Assembly (NCBI RefSeq): GCF_014836955.1
Contig: NZ_JACSPV010000031.1
Span: 1 to 50,722, forward strand
From: Bacillus norwichensis
GTDB taxonomy: Bacteria > Bacillota > Bacilli > Bacillales > Bacillaceae_C
Length of the DNA: 50,722 nucleotides
Direction: 5' to 3'
Under the pieces are notes generated by a model, which was not told the origin of the DNA, did not search any database, and was given only the letters and a program-made list of their open reading frames with translations. Of the stretch, positions 10,189 to 18,898 are shown piece by piece. The position numbers and the translations under genes were made by a program. Within the stretch, counting starts at the first letter, position 1, and each line of letters begins with the position of its first letter.

Positions 10189-11119
10189 TGAATACATAAG
10201 AAAACCCGATTGGCTGAAAATCAAGATTAACACGAATGAATCATACACTGGCTTGAAAAAATTGATGCGTAACAAGAGTCTAAATACGGTTTGTGAGGAA
10301 GCTCGCTGCCCGAATATCCATGAATGCTGGAGCGAGCGAAAAACAGCCACCTTCATGATCTTGGGAGATACTTGTACAAGAGGCTGTCGTTTTTGCGCTG
10401 TCAAAACGGGACTTCCAACGGAGCTGGATTGGGGAGAGCCTGCACGTGTAGCGGAATCAGTTGAAATCATGGGATTGAAGCATGTTGTGGTCACCGCTGT
10501 AGCTAGGGATGATTTAAAAGATGGGGGAGCTGCCGTTTTTGCGGAAACAGTAAGACGAATCCGCGAGGGAAATCCGGGTTGTACGATCGAAATCCTTCCA
10601 TCCGATATGAAAGGTGATTACGAGAGCCTCTCTACACTAATGTCTAGTGCTCCTGATATTTTCAACCACAACATCGAAACAGTCAGGCGCCTGACCCGTC
10701 GGGTTCGCGCACGTGCCATGTACGACCGTTCTTTGACACTGCTGAAGAGGGTAAAAGAAATTTCTCCAAATACACCGACGAAATCGAGTATCATGGTTGG
10801 ACTCGGGGAAACGAAAGAAGAAATCATTGAAACAATGGATGATTTGCTTGCACACGACGTAGACATCATGACAATTGGCCAGTATCTACAGCCTACGAAA
10901 AAACATTTAAAAGTTGAGCGCTATTATCACCCAGACGAGTTTGAAGAACTAAAACAAATCGCTTTGTCCAAAGGCTTCAGTCACTGTGAGGCCGGCCCCC
11001 TTGTCCGCTCATCTTATCACGCTGACGAACAGGTCAACGCCACCTCAGCCCAAAAAAGAATCAATTATATGAAGGGCTACGAAGAGCAGGAGAAAAAAGA
11101 AGTCGACTTTACCTTTTAA
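10175..11119 (+). CDS. lipA: Lipoyl synthase (radical SAM)
   Basis: Inserts two sulfur atoms into the octanoyl chain made by LipM. 314 residues. Auxiliary-cluster cysteines are Cys40, Cys45 and Cys51 (C-x4-C-x5-C) and radical-SAM cysteines Cys67, Cys71 and Cys74 (C-x3-C-x2-C). The C-terminal RSSYHADEQ carries the serine that ligates the auxiliary cluster. It starts inside the 3' end of lipM. In B. subtilis lipM and lipA are unlinked; here they form a two-gene operon ending in a strong terminator. Confidence 0.96.
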   Translation: MAKNDEYIRKPDWLKIKINTNESYTGLKKLMRNKSLNTVCEEARCPNIHECWSERKTATFMILGDTCTRGCRFCAVKTGLPTELDWGEPARVAESVEIMGLKHVVVTAVARDDLKDGGAAVFAETVRRIREGNPGCTIEILPSDMKGDYESLSTLMSSAPDIFNHNIETVRRLTRRVRARAMYDRSLTLLKRVKEISPNTPTKSSIMVGLGETKEEIIETMDDLLAHDVDIMTIGQYLQPTKKHLKVERYYHPDEFEELKQIALSKGFSHCEAGPLVRSSYHADEQVNATSAQKRINYMKGYEEQEKKEVDFTF

Positions 11120-11122
11120 ATC

Positions 11123-11157
11123 AAACCGCATTCCCATTGGTGGGAATGCGGTTTTTT
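11123..11157 (+). terminator. Intrinsic terminator of lipM-lipA
   Basis: ACCGCATTCCCA-TTGG-TGGGAATGCGGT stem loop followed by six T residues, four bases after the lipA stop codon. Confidence 0.95.
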
Positions 11158-11170
11158 CAACTATCTCTAA

Positions 11171-11326
11171 TTTAATGCGCCTTAACGTATTTACTCCCAA
11201 ATTGTATCTAGCCCTGCTCAATAAATTTCCGCTGAAAATCTGTGGCCTCTATTCAGCAGGGTTTAACCCCTAATGGCTGGAATACAAATATACATTCAGC
11301 TCACTACTAACAGAGGTAAAGTTAAA
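11171..11326 (-). repeat. Dispersed structured repeat, copy 1 (degenerate)
   Basis: This copy has the features of the family described at 36011-36204: an AATGCGCCTT..CGTATTT hairpin remnant at the low-coordinate end, AAAATCTGTGG in the middle, ATTCAGCAGGGTTTAACCCC, and GTTAAA at the high-coordinate end. The CACTTAC..GTGGGAG hairpin is partly lost. Its TTTAAC end contains the stop codon of the gene at 11322. Confidence 0.8.
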
Positions 11327-11927
11327 TTTCCCCGAACGCTAGCCAAGGTAAGAATCCTTTTAAAAATCTTTCTGTTGCAGGCATAAAATACGATCCATAA
11401 TGATAATCGGGATCCAACGTAGTCACAATGAATGTCCCTTTGGTACTTACCTTATCAATATAAAATATAGACCCGCCATCCTCCATAGAAATGAGCGTTT
11501 CCGTATTTTCAGGCGGCCAAAAGACCCCGTGCTGATGCCAAGTCGCGTCTTTCAATGTAATATAATCGAATAAACTAGCATCCGGTTTCTCCAACACTAG
11601 ACCACTCTTCGCGTCTTTATCTAACCACCACCAAAAATTCGTTTCACGATATTCCCAATTTTGATTTGGTAGCCATTGTACAGGCTGTGGACCAAAAGCG
11701 ACCACAATACCACCGTCATTTGCGAAATCTATGATTTTTTCTTTGTTTTTCTCCAAAAGCTTCAAATGAAGTTGAGATGGAACAAGTAAAACGTCAATCT
11801 GCTCCAATGACGCCTGATGGAATTGAGGCAAGTAAAAATAGTCTATAAAAAATTGGCTGAATTCTGATTCAATATATGTCCGGTGATGGTGTGAGCTTCC
11901 TCCATTCAATACAGCAATTCGTCTCAT
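11322..11927 (-). CDS. Uncharacterised protein, paralogue of its upstream neighbour, last gene of ABC importer operon
   Basis: A 201-residue soluble protein, not assignable with confidence. The first half (IAVLNGGSSHHH, then DVLLVPSQLHLKLL and IIDFANDGGIVVAFGPQ) suggests a class I glutamine-amidotransferase-like or ThuA-like Rossmann fold. No Cys-His-Glu catalytic triad is obvious. The C-terminal motif YIDKVSTKGTFIVTTLDPD closely matches YIDRVSTKGTILVHAGNDL in the preceding gene, so the two are paralogues. ATG 11927 is preferred: AGGAGGGGC lies upstream, and one base separates it from the previous stop. Its own stop codon lies in the end of a dispersed repeat. Confidence 0.65.
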   Translation of the reverse strand: MRRIAVLNGGSSHHHRTYIESEFSQFFIDYFYLPQFHQASLEQIDVLLVPSQLHLKLLEKNKEKIIDFANDGGIVVAFGPQPVQWLPNQNWEYRETNFWWWLDKDAKSGLVLEKPDASLFDYITLKDATWHQHGVFWPPENTETLISMEDGGSIFYIDKVSTKGTFIVTTLDPDYHYGSYFMPATERFLKGFLPWLAFGEI

Positions 11928-11928
11928 T

Positions 11929-12552
11929 TTACTTATGCCCCTCCTGAAGTGATACGTATTCCCTCTCAACCCATTCCATCAATTGAGGTTTAATTCTTCC
12001 TGTCGTACAGTCTGGATCATTGTACTTAAATAAATCATTCCCAGCATGAACTAAAATCGTTCCTTTTGTGCTCACACGATCAATATAAGTAATGGGAATA
12101 TCACCGCGAAGTGTCAGAATGACTTCTGCCCCATCCGGAACAGGATGATGGCCTCTTGCAAAAAAGCCTGATACTCCTCTTTTATATGTCATATGATCCG
12201 GTTCAACTCCGGAAAAAATGGGATGTTGCAGTTTATTTTCAACCTCATAATCACGATGTGTCTGAACCTTTCTGGCAACAAAATTAGAAACTCCTGGCAG
12301 CCAAGACAAATATAGATTCCCGCTGAAAATTACAATTTTCCTTTGATTTAGAAATTGCTCAATGATGTTTCGATGCTCCATCAAATAGCGTTGATCAACA
12401 AAACTATCAATCGCCACAGACTTATATGGAGATAAATCAATATCCTTTAAATCGTATACATCAATTTCTGATACCGTATGTTGTAATTCTTCTCTCGTCA
12501 ATCGATGCTCACCAAAAACAGCTCCCGATTGAATAAACAGTACAGTCTTCAT
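11929..12552 (-). CDS. Uncharacterised protein of Fur-box importer operon, paralogue of next gene
   Basis: A 207-residue soluble protein opening with a beta strand (KTVLFIQSGAVFGEHRLT) and containing ITYIDRVSTKGTILVHAGND near the C-terminus, shared with the next gene. It looks like a Rossmann/GATase1-like fold without a visible catalytic triad; I do not recognise the family. It begins six bases after the stop of the ATPase gene and ends one base before the next start. It is therefore firmly part of the transporter operon, and a role in handling the imported ligand is inferred. Confidence 0.65.
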   Translation of the reverse strand: MKTVLFIQSGAVFGEHRLTREELQHTVSEIDVYDLKDIDLSPYKSVAIDSFVDQRYLMEHRNIIEQFLNQRKIVIFSGNLYLSWLPGVSNFVARKVQTHRDYEVENKLQHPIFSGVEPDHMTYKRGVSGFFARGHHPVPDGAEVILTLRGDIPITYIDRVSTKGTILVHAGNDLFKYNDPDCTTGRIKPQLMEWVEREYVSLQEGHK

Positions 12553-12558
12553 ACCTAT

Positions 12559-13308
12559 TCAAACTCCCTTTTGAAAGTTCCTATAATCACACGCCTGTAT
12601 TAGTTGCCTTGTATACTCTGTTTGCGGTGCAGATAAAACTTGCTTTGCTGCTCCCTGTTCGACTACTTGTCCTTTTCTGAGGACCAGTATTTTGCTTGCA
12701 AAGTCTTTGATTGTTTGAATTCGGTGCGTTATATACAAGATGGAGAACTTTGTTTCACGTTTTATTTCCTTCAATAGTTCGATCATATTTTCTTCCGTTC
12801 TCGGGTCCAAAGATGCAGTAATTTCATCCGCGATTAAAAGCTTAGGCTGTAAAGCTAATGTTCGGGCAATGGCAATACGCTGTTTCTGACCTCCAGAACA
12901 TTCCCTTGTTGTACTAGATAACAAACGATCTGGTAGATAAACCAGCTCTAAATTACGCTGAACTATTTTTCTTGCTTCATCTTTCGGCACCTTTTTTATT
13001 CGCAGCGGCTCCATTAATAATTGTTCAACTGTCCACAAAGGGTTGAGAGATCGATCTGGATTTTGAAAAATATATTGGATTTGTTGGCGGTGATGTTTTG
13101 ACAGCTTCTTGTCTTCCCAAAACATTTCACCGCCAGTAGCCTGCTGTAATCCAACAATCAGTTCTGCAATCGTTGATTTTCCGGAACCTGATTCTCCAAT
13201 CAATGCCATAATATCGTTAGCTGGAATGATAAAGGAAACTTCATCCACTGCATGAACTTCTGACCTTTTTGAACAATATGTTTTTGATAATTTATCAACC
13301 CTTAGCAT
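12559..13308 (-). CDS. Peptide/nickel-type ABC transporter ATP-binding protein
   Basis: OppF/DppF/NikE-class ATPase, 249 residues. Walker A is GESGSGKST, the signature ECSGGQKQR, Walker B KLLIADEITASLD, and the H-loop THR. It energises the importer with the ATPase half of the fused protein encoded just upstream (25-base gap). ATG 13308 follows AAGGAAGG. The C-terminal extension (after about 225) is short and lacks the usual cysteine-rich oligopeptide-ATPase tail that can bind an iron-sulfur cluster. Confidence 0.9.
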   Translation of the reverse strand: MLRVDKLSKTYCSKRSEVHAVDEVSFIIPANDIMALIGESGSGKSTIAELIVGLQQATGGEMFWEDKKLSKHHRQQIQYIFQNPDRSLNPLWTVEQLLMEPLRIKKVPKDEARKIVQRNLELVYLPDRLLSSTTRECSGGQKQRIAIARTLALQPKLLIADEITASLDPRTEENMIELLKEIKRETKFSILYITHRIQTIKDFASKILVLRKGQVVEQGAAKQVLSAPQTEYTRQLIQACDYRNFQKGV

Positions 13309-13333
13309 AACAACGACCTTCCTTTATGAACGA

Positions 13334-14863
13334 TCACGCAAATACCTCATGTCTGACTATTTGTCCATCCTCTAATTCAACGAGCTCATCCGAAATGTAC
13401 ATAGCAATATCAACATCATGTGTAATAAATAATAAGGTACTATCATTTTCACGTGCTTTCGCCACCATCAACTCGATCATTTCCCGTTTAATGATCGGAT
13501 CCAGTCCACTTGTTGATTCATCTGCAATGACCAACCTAGGCCGATGGATAAAAGCAAGAGCGATCATGACACGGTTCAACATTCCCCCGCTGCATTCATG
13601 TGGCAGTTTATGTATGATGGTCCTAGGAAGCTGTACTTCCTCCAGTGCTTTTACAACTAATTCTTTCTTTTGCTTCGTAGATAATGATGAATCCAGTACC
13701 TCAAAAAACTGATGCCCAATAGATAAAACCGGATTAAGCGCCGTGCTAGGGTCTTGATAGATAAACGCCAGATCTTTCCAATAAGTAAGCGTAGCTTGTT
13801 CTGCTGGATTATATAGCTGTATTTGTTGAACGAATGCTAATCCTGTCACCTGTTCACGATCCATTAATCCATAAATCGTTTTTCCGAGAGTCGTTTTGCC
13901 AGAACCGGACTGGCCAATAATCGTAACGATTTTGTTATAGCCCACCGATAAATCTATATCTCGTAAAATCATATTTTCACCATAATGAACTGAGAGCTGA
14001 TGTAATTCAATGATATGTTGCTGGGAAGGCTGAACTGCTGCTATTACCCCACTGCCTTCCTTCTTCTTTATCCGTGCTCCAAGCGGCTTGACCTCTCCAA
14101 TTAAAACCACTGCAATGGTCAAGAAAATAAGCAGGACAATTGGCGGTACGAGAACCCACTGCCAAGCATTCGTAAAAAACACTGTATTTTTGCTAAATCC
14201 TTCATGTAGCATTTTTCCCCACGTAATTACGTTGGGGTCGCCAAGCCCTAAGAAAGACAGCCCCGCTTCTGTTAAAATGGCTGATCGAAAACTAAGGATA
14301 AATTTAGTTTTAATTAACGGCTTTAAATGCGGAATGATATGTTTTCGCAAAACATATAATGAGCTTCCTCCATAAAGACGTGAAGCTTTGACAAACTCCC
14401 TTTCTTTTAATGTTAAAGTAGAGGCCCGAATAATCCGCATATATGGCGCCCAGGTTAGTAATCCTAAGACAATAATTAATTGCGGCAAACTGCTGCTAGT
14501 AAATGATGTAATAATAATGATTAATAATAATGAAGGCAAAACGATCAATATATTGCCTAGACCATTAATGAATGGATCCAAAGTACGACTGTAGCCCGCT
14601 ATTACACCTAGTGAAGCACTCAAAAATGTGCTTAATAGCGCAACGGCAAAACCAATTAATAATGTCGTTCTCGCGCCGTAAATTAATTGTGTAAAAACAT
14701 CTTGACCTAAATGATTCGTTCCAAGGAGATGGGTAAACGATGGTACAGCATATACCTCTTGGTCGAATGAAAAAGGTGAATACGGTAAAAATGGTGGGAT
14801 CAGTAATGCGCCCAGTGAAAAAATAGCAATATATAAATAACCAATCTTTGCTGAACGCGTCAT
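13334..14863 (-). CDS. Fused ABC transporter permease-ATPase (DppC-DppD type)
   Basis: A 509-residue fusion. Residues about 1-275 are an OppC/DppC permease with the EAA-type motif (ASRLYGGSSLYVLRKHIIPH) and the LTEAGLSFLGLGDP motif. Residues about 285-509 are an ABC ATPase with Walker A GQSGSGKTT, signature ECSGGMLNR and Walker B RLVIADESTSGLD. The join is a short polar linker (IKKKEGSG). The reading frame is continuous, so this is a real fusion of what are usually two genes. It overlaps the upstream permease gene by ATGA. The expected complex has one fused chain, one separate permease and one separate ATPase. Confidence 0.9.
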   Translation of the reverse strand: MTRSAKIGYLYIAIFSLGALLIPPFLPYSPFSFDQEVYAVPSFTHLLGTNHLGQDVFTQLIYGARTTLLIGFAVALLSTFLSASLGVIAGYSRTLDPFINGLGNILIVLPSLLLIIIITSFTSSSLPQLIIVLGLLTWAPYMRIIRASTLTLKEREFVKASRLYGGSSLYVLRKHIIPHLKPLIKTKFILSFRSAILTEAGLSFLGLGDPNVITWGKMLHEGFSKNTVFFTNAWQWVLVPPIVLLIFLTIAVVLIGEVKPLGARIKKKEGSGVIAAVQPSQQHIIELHQLSVHYGENMILRDIDLSVGYNKIVTIIGQSGSGKTTLGKTIYGLMDREQVTGLAFVQQIQLYNPAEQATLTYWKDLAFIYQDPSTALNPVLSIGHQFFEVLDSSLSTKQKKELVVKALEEVQLPRTIIHKLPHECSGGMLNRVMIALAFIHRPRLVIADESTSGLDPIIKREMIELMVAKARENDSTLLFITHDVDIAMYISDELVELEDGQIVRHEVFA

Positions 14864-15840
14864 TCCTCTGCCCCACTCTTCATTCTAGGATCTAATCTGA
14901 CATACATAACATCCGCGATAGCATTAAACAATAAAACGATAATCGTGAACACGAAAAATAGGCCATGCATTAAGGGATAATCTCTTGCCATGATGGCTTC
15001 TTGTAATAACCTGCCAATCCCAGGATAAGAAAAAACGGTCTCCACAAATACAGCACCGGTGAATAATGTCGAAAGGCGAATCATTATAAGCGTGAAAACC
15101 GGCAGGATAGCTGCTTTCCCTAGATGAGTCAATAAGATTCTTTTTCGGGAAATTCCTTTTACTTTAGCAAATTCAATAAAAGGCTCTCTTAATATTTCAA
15201 TGGCTGAATTTCTCATCATTAGATAGACGCTCGCAATATTAACCACAACTAATGTAATAATGGGTAAAGTTGCATGATACATACGGTCTATTACCATATG
15301 CCACCAAGTAGCATCCCTTAAAAACGGTGTTTGAGCCCCGCTTAGTGGAAACCACTGAACTTGCACAGCAAGTAATAATAGTAATACCAAACCTATTAAA
15401 AATTCTGGTATAGCACTAATGGTGAGTACTGCATATAAAAGAGATTGTTCCATTTTTCTACCATTCCACCAGCCAGCTAGCAGCCCGGCAATGATTCCGA
15501 TAATCGTTGAAATAACCGATGCGATACCAACGATTAAGAGAGTATTTGGTAAATAGGAGATGAGGAGATCCCGCACTGGAGCTTTATAAATAAACGAAAT
15601 ACCAAAGTCGAAAGTAAAAACACCTTTCACATAATGAAGAAATTGTACTGTTGTAGACTCATTTAATTGGTAATATTCCAAAATAGCATTGCGTTGCGCT
15701 TCCGTCACAATTGCCCCGCTATCACTACCCTCGATATAATCTAATGGCCCCCCAGGCAAAAGCCTGGGGAGCAAAAAGTTCAAACAAATCACAATGACTA
15801 ATACTGCACCATATGTTCGTATAGAGGATTTAGTCAGCAT
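14860..15840 (-). CDS. Peptide/nickel-type ABC transporter permease (DppB type)
   Basis: Six-helix inner membrane permease, about 326 residues. It has LLPRLLPGGPLDYI near the N-terminus and the cytoplasmic EAA loop IEFAKVKGISRKRILLTHLGKAAILP, typical of OppB/DppB/NikB. The ATG at 15840 is chosen because it overlaps the end of the binding-protein gene by 11 bases (ATG CTG ACT AAA against GCT GAC TAA); longer upstream starts would overlap by over 100 bases. Works with the fused permease-ATPase encoded next. Confidence 0.9.
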   Translation of the reverse strand: MLTKSSIRTYGAVLVIVICLNFLLPRLLPGGPLDYIEGSDSGAIVTEAQRNAILEYYQLNESTTVQFLHYVKGVFTFDFGISFIYKAPVRDLLISYLPNTLLIVGIASVISTIIGIIAGLLAGWWNGRKMEQSLLYAVLTISAIPEFLIGLVLLLLLAVQVQWFPLSGAQTPFLRDATWWHMVIDRMYHATLPIITLVVVNIASVYLMMRNSAIEILREPFIEFAKVKGISRKRILLTHLGKAAILPVFTLIMIRLSTLFTGAVFVETVFSYPGIGRLLQEAIMARDYPLMHGLFFVFTIIVLLFNAIADVMYVRLDPRMKSGAEE

Positions 15841-17443
15841 TGATGAAAGCCGCCTTATTTTCCCAAAGCGGAATACCGTCTGCAATTCCGCCAGCTGTAT
15901 TAAACCAGCCATCGAATTGCTGTGCATCATAAATGAAATAGAATGGACGGTGATATAAAACTAAAGTCGGAAGCTCGTCAGCTAAAATATCTTGCATTTG
16001 ATCGATGACTACTTTTCTGTCCTTTTCATCTAAAATCCCGAGTTGCTTATCTGCTAACTTATGGAACTCTTTATTTTTAAAGCTTTTTCCTCTAGCAGCA
16101 TATGCATTGCTTGCTTCACCAGTAAACCATAAACGTAAGAAATCAGGGTCACCACTTAATCCGATATGACCTGTAATAGCCATATCATAATTATTTTCCC
16201 CTAGTGCTGTTGTAAACGTTGCTTGGTCTACTTGTTGAATATTCAGCTCCACACCAATCTTTTTCAACATTTCCTGCATTAATTGAGACTCAGATGAGGT
16301 GTCAGAGACCATGACATTTAACTTCAAATCTTCACGAATTCCCTTGGAATTTTTCTTATAGCCCAGCTCATCTAACATACGTTCAGCTTTTTCAAGATTA
16401 TAATCATACTGTTTTACATCTTTGTTATACCATGCAGAATCTGGAGGAACGATACCCGCACTACCGACAATTGGCTCACCGCCACCTGTCGCTTTCTCTG
16501 CCAAAGTCTCACGATCTAAAGCGTAAGCAAGTGCTTGACGTAATCGTTTATCACCTAATTGATCATGCTCCAAGTTAAAGACAATCCGAACCGCACTTCC
16601 TGTCGGTTCACTTTTAATCACATCAAAACCTTTTTCTTTCATTTCTTCTACATCAGAATACATGAATGTCATCCCCGCATTAATCTCATCGTTTTGTAAT
16701 GAAAGCACACGGTTCTCAACATTTAAGTACTGGACTTCTTTGACAGCAACTGTACCTTTGAAAAAGTTCTCATTTGGTAAGAACAGATAGTTTCCGTCTT
16801 TTTCGTCATAATGGTCTAACACAAATGGCCCAGATCCAATCACCGCATCTTTTTCAGTGTACTCAAGCGGCTGATCGACTTTTTCCCAAATATGCTTTGG
16901 TAGAATCGGTAAAATACCCGCTACTTCTGTAATGAACGGCGAATATGCCTCTTTCAACGTAACTTCTACTGAGTAATCATCCAGTTTCTTTACAGACTTA
17001 ACGTAACTGATATCGGCATTCCACGGAAATGGATTCTTTGCAAAATAATCAAATGTAAATACAACATCATCTGCTGTCAGTGGCTTTCCATCATGAAAAG
17101 AAACATCTTTTTCCAATTGGAACTCATATGTTAAACCATCATCAGAAACGTTCCACTCTTTCGCTAACCAGGGAATGATGCCTGTATCGTCCTTCCACGT
17201 CAATGTGTCGAATAAGAAGTTATTATGTAAGAATCCACCTGGTCCTGCTGATGAAAATGTGAAAGGTGATGGATATCCATTATTACTCCATCCAATTTTA
17301 ATCGTTGGCAATTCATCGCCAGTCTCTTTCACTTCATTGCTTGCCTTCTTTTTATTTGCGCCAGCCGTTTCACTTGAATTCACCCCACATCCAGTGATAA
17401 TCAGCAAAATACTTATAAATAAAAACATAAGTGTTTTTTTCAT
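15830..17443 (-). CDS. Solute-binding lipoprotein of peptide/nickel/metallophore ABC importer
   Basis: Extracytoplasmic family 5 binding protein, 537 residues. The lipobox is LLIITGC with Cys19. The family signature region is the one containing WNVSDDGLTYEFQLEKDVSFHDGKPLTADDVVFTFD. A strong Fur box lies upstream and the operon contains a LysR-preceded metallophore-like set, so iron or an iron/nickel/zinc-metallophore complex is more likely than plain peptide; the sequence alone cannot settle the ligand. First gene of a six-gene operon running down to 11322. Confidence 0.88.
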   Translation of the reverse strand: MKKTLMFLFISILLIITGCGVNSSETAGANKKKASNEVKETGDELPTIKIGWSNNGYPSPFTFSSAGPGGFLHNNFLFDTLTWKDDTGIIPWLAKEWNVSDDGLTYEFQLEKDVSFHDGKPLTADDVVFTFDYFAKNPFPWNADISYVKSVKKLDDYSVEVTLKEAYSPFITEVAGILPILPKHIWEKVDQPLEYTEKDAVIGSGPFVLDHYDEKDGNYLFLPNENFFKGTVAVKEVQYLNVENRVLSLQNDEINAGMTFMYSDVEEMKEKGFDVIKSEPTGSAVRIVFNLEHDQLGDKRLRQALAYALDRETLAEKATGGGEPIVGSAGIVPPDSAWYNKDVKQYDYNLEKAERMLDELGYKKNSKGIREDLKLNVMVSDTSSESQLMQEMLKKIGVELNIQQVDQATFTTALGENNYDMAITGHIGLSGDPDFLRLWFTGEASNAYAARGKSFKNKEFHKLADKQLGILDEKDRKVVIDQMQDILADELPTLVLYHRPFYFIYDAQQFDGWFNTAGGIADGIPLWENKAAFINAD

Positions 17444-17500
17444 TCTTAGCTCTCCTTATCATGTTTTACATTCATTGCTGTAAAAAAGATTACCACAATT

Positions 17501-17519
17501 GATAATGACTTTCATTATC
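17501..17519. promoter_or_regulatory. Fur box upstream of importer operon
   Basis: GATAATGACTTTCATTATC matches the 19-bp Fur consensus GATAATGATAATCATTATC at 16 of 19 positions, with perfect outer arms. It lies 58 bases upstream of the binding-protein start codon. Iron repression of the operon is inferred. Confidence 0.82.
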
Positions 17520-17633
17520 ACCTAAATTCCCAAATTGTAAAAAATGCTTTGAACACAACACTTTTTTAAGTTTATAAAATTTATTAAGTGATCTATTCAA
17601 TTTATTAATAAAAAGCTATCTCGTTTTTCCAAC

Positions 17634-17668
17634 GATAAAAAAGCTTCTCTTTGGTGGAGAGAAGGCTT
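17634..17668 (-). terminator. Terminator of LysR regulator gene
   Basis: On the minus strand an AAGCCTTCTCTC/AAGAGAAGCTT stem is followed by TTTTTATC. It separates the regulator from the importer operon. Confidence 0.85.
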
Positions 17669-17679
17669 CAAACAATAGT

Positions 17680-18573
17680 TTAAATTGTATCTGCTGCCAG
17701 GCTGGTCATTATATTTTGGCAAAATAAATGTTCACTTTTCGTTAAATCAACGTTATTTTGAATAACAAGCCCATTTTGACGTTTAATATTGATTGAAGAA
17801 ACTGGTAGTGTACAAAGTTCGCCTTTTCTGATCTCTTGAGCCACAGCGGTATAAGGTAAAAAGGCAATTCCAAGGCCTGCTTTGACCGACATTTTAATCA
17901 TTTCAAAATCGCCCATTTGTGAATAACGAAGTTGAATATTCTTCTCATATAACGATTGAATAATCAATCTCTTTAAAAACAAGCTTTGTGGCACTAGTAA
18001 CGTTTCACTTTGTAAATCACGAGGATATATGATTTTACGGCTGTGCCAGTCATGGCTTGGCGGAAACACTAAAACAAACTCATCTTCAAATAAATAAGAT
18101 ATGGAACATTGCTGAACTATTTCTTTATCTTCAGGATAAATTGGCATAATTGCAAAGTTTGCTTTTTTTTCTTGGAAAGACCGCTTCAATTCACTATAAC
18201 AACAAATATTTATATTCAACTTGCTAGAAGGACTCAGATGATGCAATTGCGTATACTGATTCGAAAAATAATATCGAGCAATATAATTGCTCATATAAAT
18301 AGAAAGAACATCCCCCTCTTCAAGCTGTCTAATATGATGCTCTGCCTTCTCAATCAATCCGTTCATTTCTTTGGCATACTGTAAAAGGGCTTCTCCTTGT
18401 TTCGTAAGTTTTACAGCTTTTCCTGTCCGATTGATTAAAGTTGTTTTAAAATGTTGTTCCAATTGATGTATATGATTACTGATTGTCGGCTGAGAGCAAT
18501 ACAACCTTTTAGCTGCTTCTGTAAAAGATTCACTCTCTGAAAGCACGACAAAGGATTTCAATTTCTCTAACAT
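17680..18573 (-). CDS. LysR-family transcriptional regulator
   Basis: 297 residues. The N-terminal winged helix (SFTEAAKRLYCSQPTISNHIHQLE) is followed by a substrate-binding effector domain from about residue 90. It lies directly upstream of the importer operon on the same strand and has its own Fur box, so it is probably a co-activator sensing the imported ligand (inference). ATG 18573 is chosen because GAGGTG lies six bases before it; the earlier ATG at 18591 lies upstream of that ribosome site. Confidence 0.88.
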   Translation of the reverse strand: MLEKLKSFVVLSESESFTEAAKRLYCSQPTISNHIHQLEQHFKTTLINRTGKAVKLTKQGEALLQYAKEMNGLIEKAEHHIRQLEEGDVLSIYMSNYIARYYFSNQYTQLHHLSPSSKLNINICCYSELKRSFQEKKANFAIMPIYPEDKEIVQQCSISYLFEDEFVLVFPPSHDWHSRKIIYPRDLQSETLLVPQSLFLKRLIIQSLYEKNIQLRYSQMGDFEMIKMSVKAGLGIAFLPYTAVAQEIRKGELCTLPVSSINIKRQNGLVIQNNVDLTKSEHLFCQNIMTSLAADTI

Positions 18574-18610
18574 ATGAGACACCTCGATCATTGCAATGAT
18601 AAAGTTTTTT

Positions 18611-18629
18611 GATAGTGATAATCATTATC
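18611..18629. promoter_or_regulatory. Fur box upstream of LysR regulator
   Basis: GATAGTGATAATCATTATC differs from the 19-bp Fur consensus at one position. It sits 38 bases upstream of the regulator start codon, over the likely promoter. Confidence 0.88.
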
Positions 18630-18716
18630 AATTATATCATATTACTACTAGAGAAACTGGTCCATTTACTTCCAAATTGGTGGTCCTCTTTCAGTTTTAT
18701 TTGGGCCTTCTGACTT

Positions 18717-18766
18717 AAAAAGGCTTCTCCCCTGCACTTTTGACAAATAGCAGGAGAGAAGGCCTT
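18717..18766 (-). terminator. Terminator downstream of bioI
   Basis: AAGGCCTTCTCTCCTGC and GCAGGGGAGAAGCCTT form a long stem on the minus strand, followed by TTTAAG. A dispersed repeat lies between it and the bioI stop codon, as if the repeat had inserted between gene and terminator. Confidence 0.75.
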
Positions 18767-18784
18767 CAATCATTTGTTTTATAT

Positions 18785-18898
18785 TAAATTCGCCTTGGCG
18801 TATTTACGCCCTATTGAGCTTAAGCCCGATAAAATCTGTGGCATCCGGAGACTTCCACTTTATTCAGCCGGGTTTAAACCCCACTGAATGAAGTTAAA
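18785..18898 (-). repeat. Dispersed structured repeat, copy 2 (short form)
   Basis: Copy of the family described at 36011-36204. It has the CGCCTTGGCG hairpin, GATAAAATCTGTGGCATCCGGAG, TTTATTCAGCCGGGTTTAAACCCC and CACTGAATGAAGTTAAA. It lacks the central segment with the CACTTAC/GTGGGAG hairpin, so it is about 114 bp. The bioI stop codon TAA lies within its TTTAAC end. Confidence 0.85.

Noticed and set aside
13326-13712. 128-codon plus-strand ORF antisense to the fused permease-ATPase gene
   Set aside because: It is a shadow of the ATPase coding frame on the opposite strand, with no ribosome site or recognisable protein.
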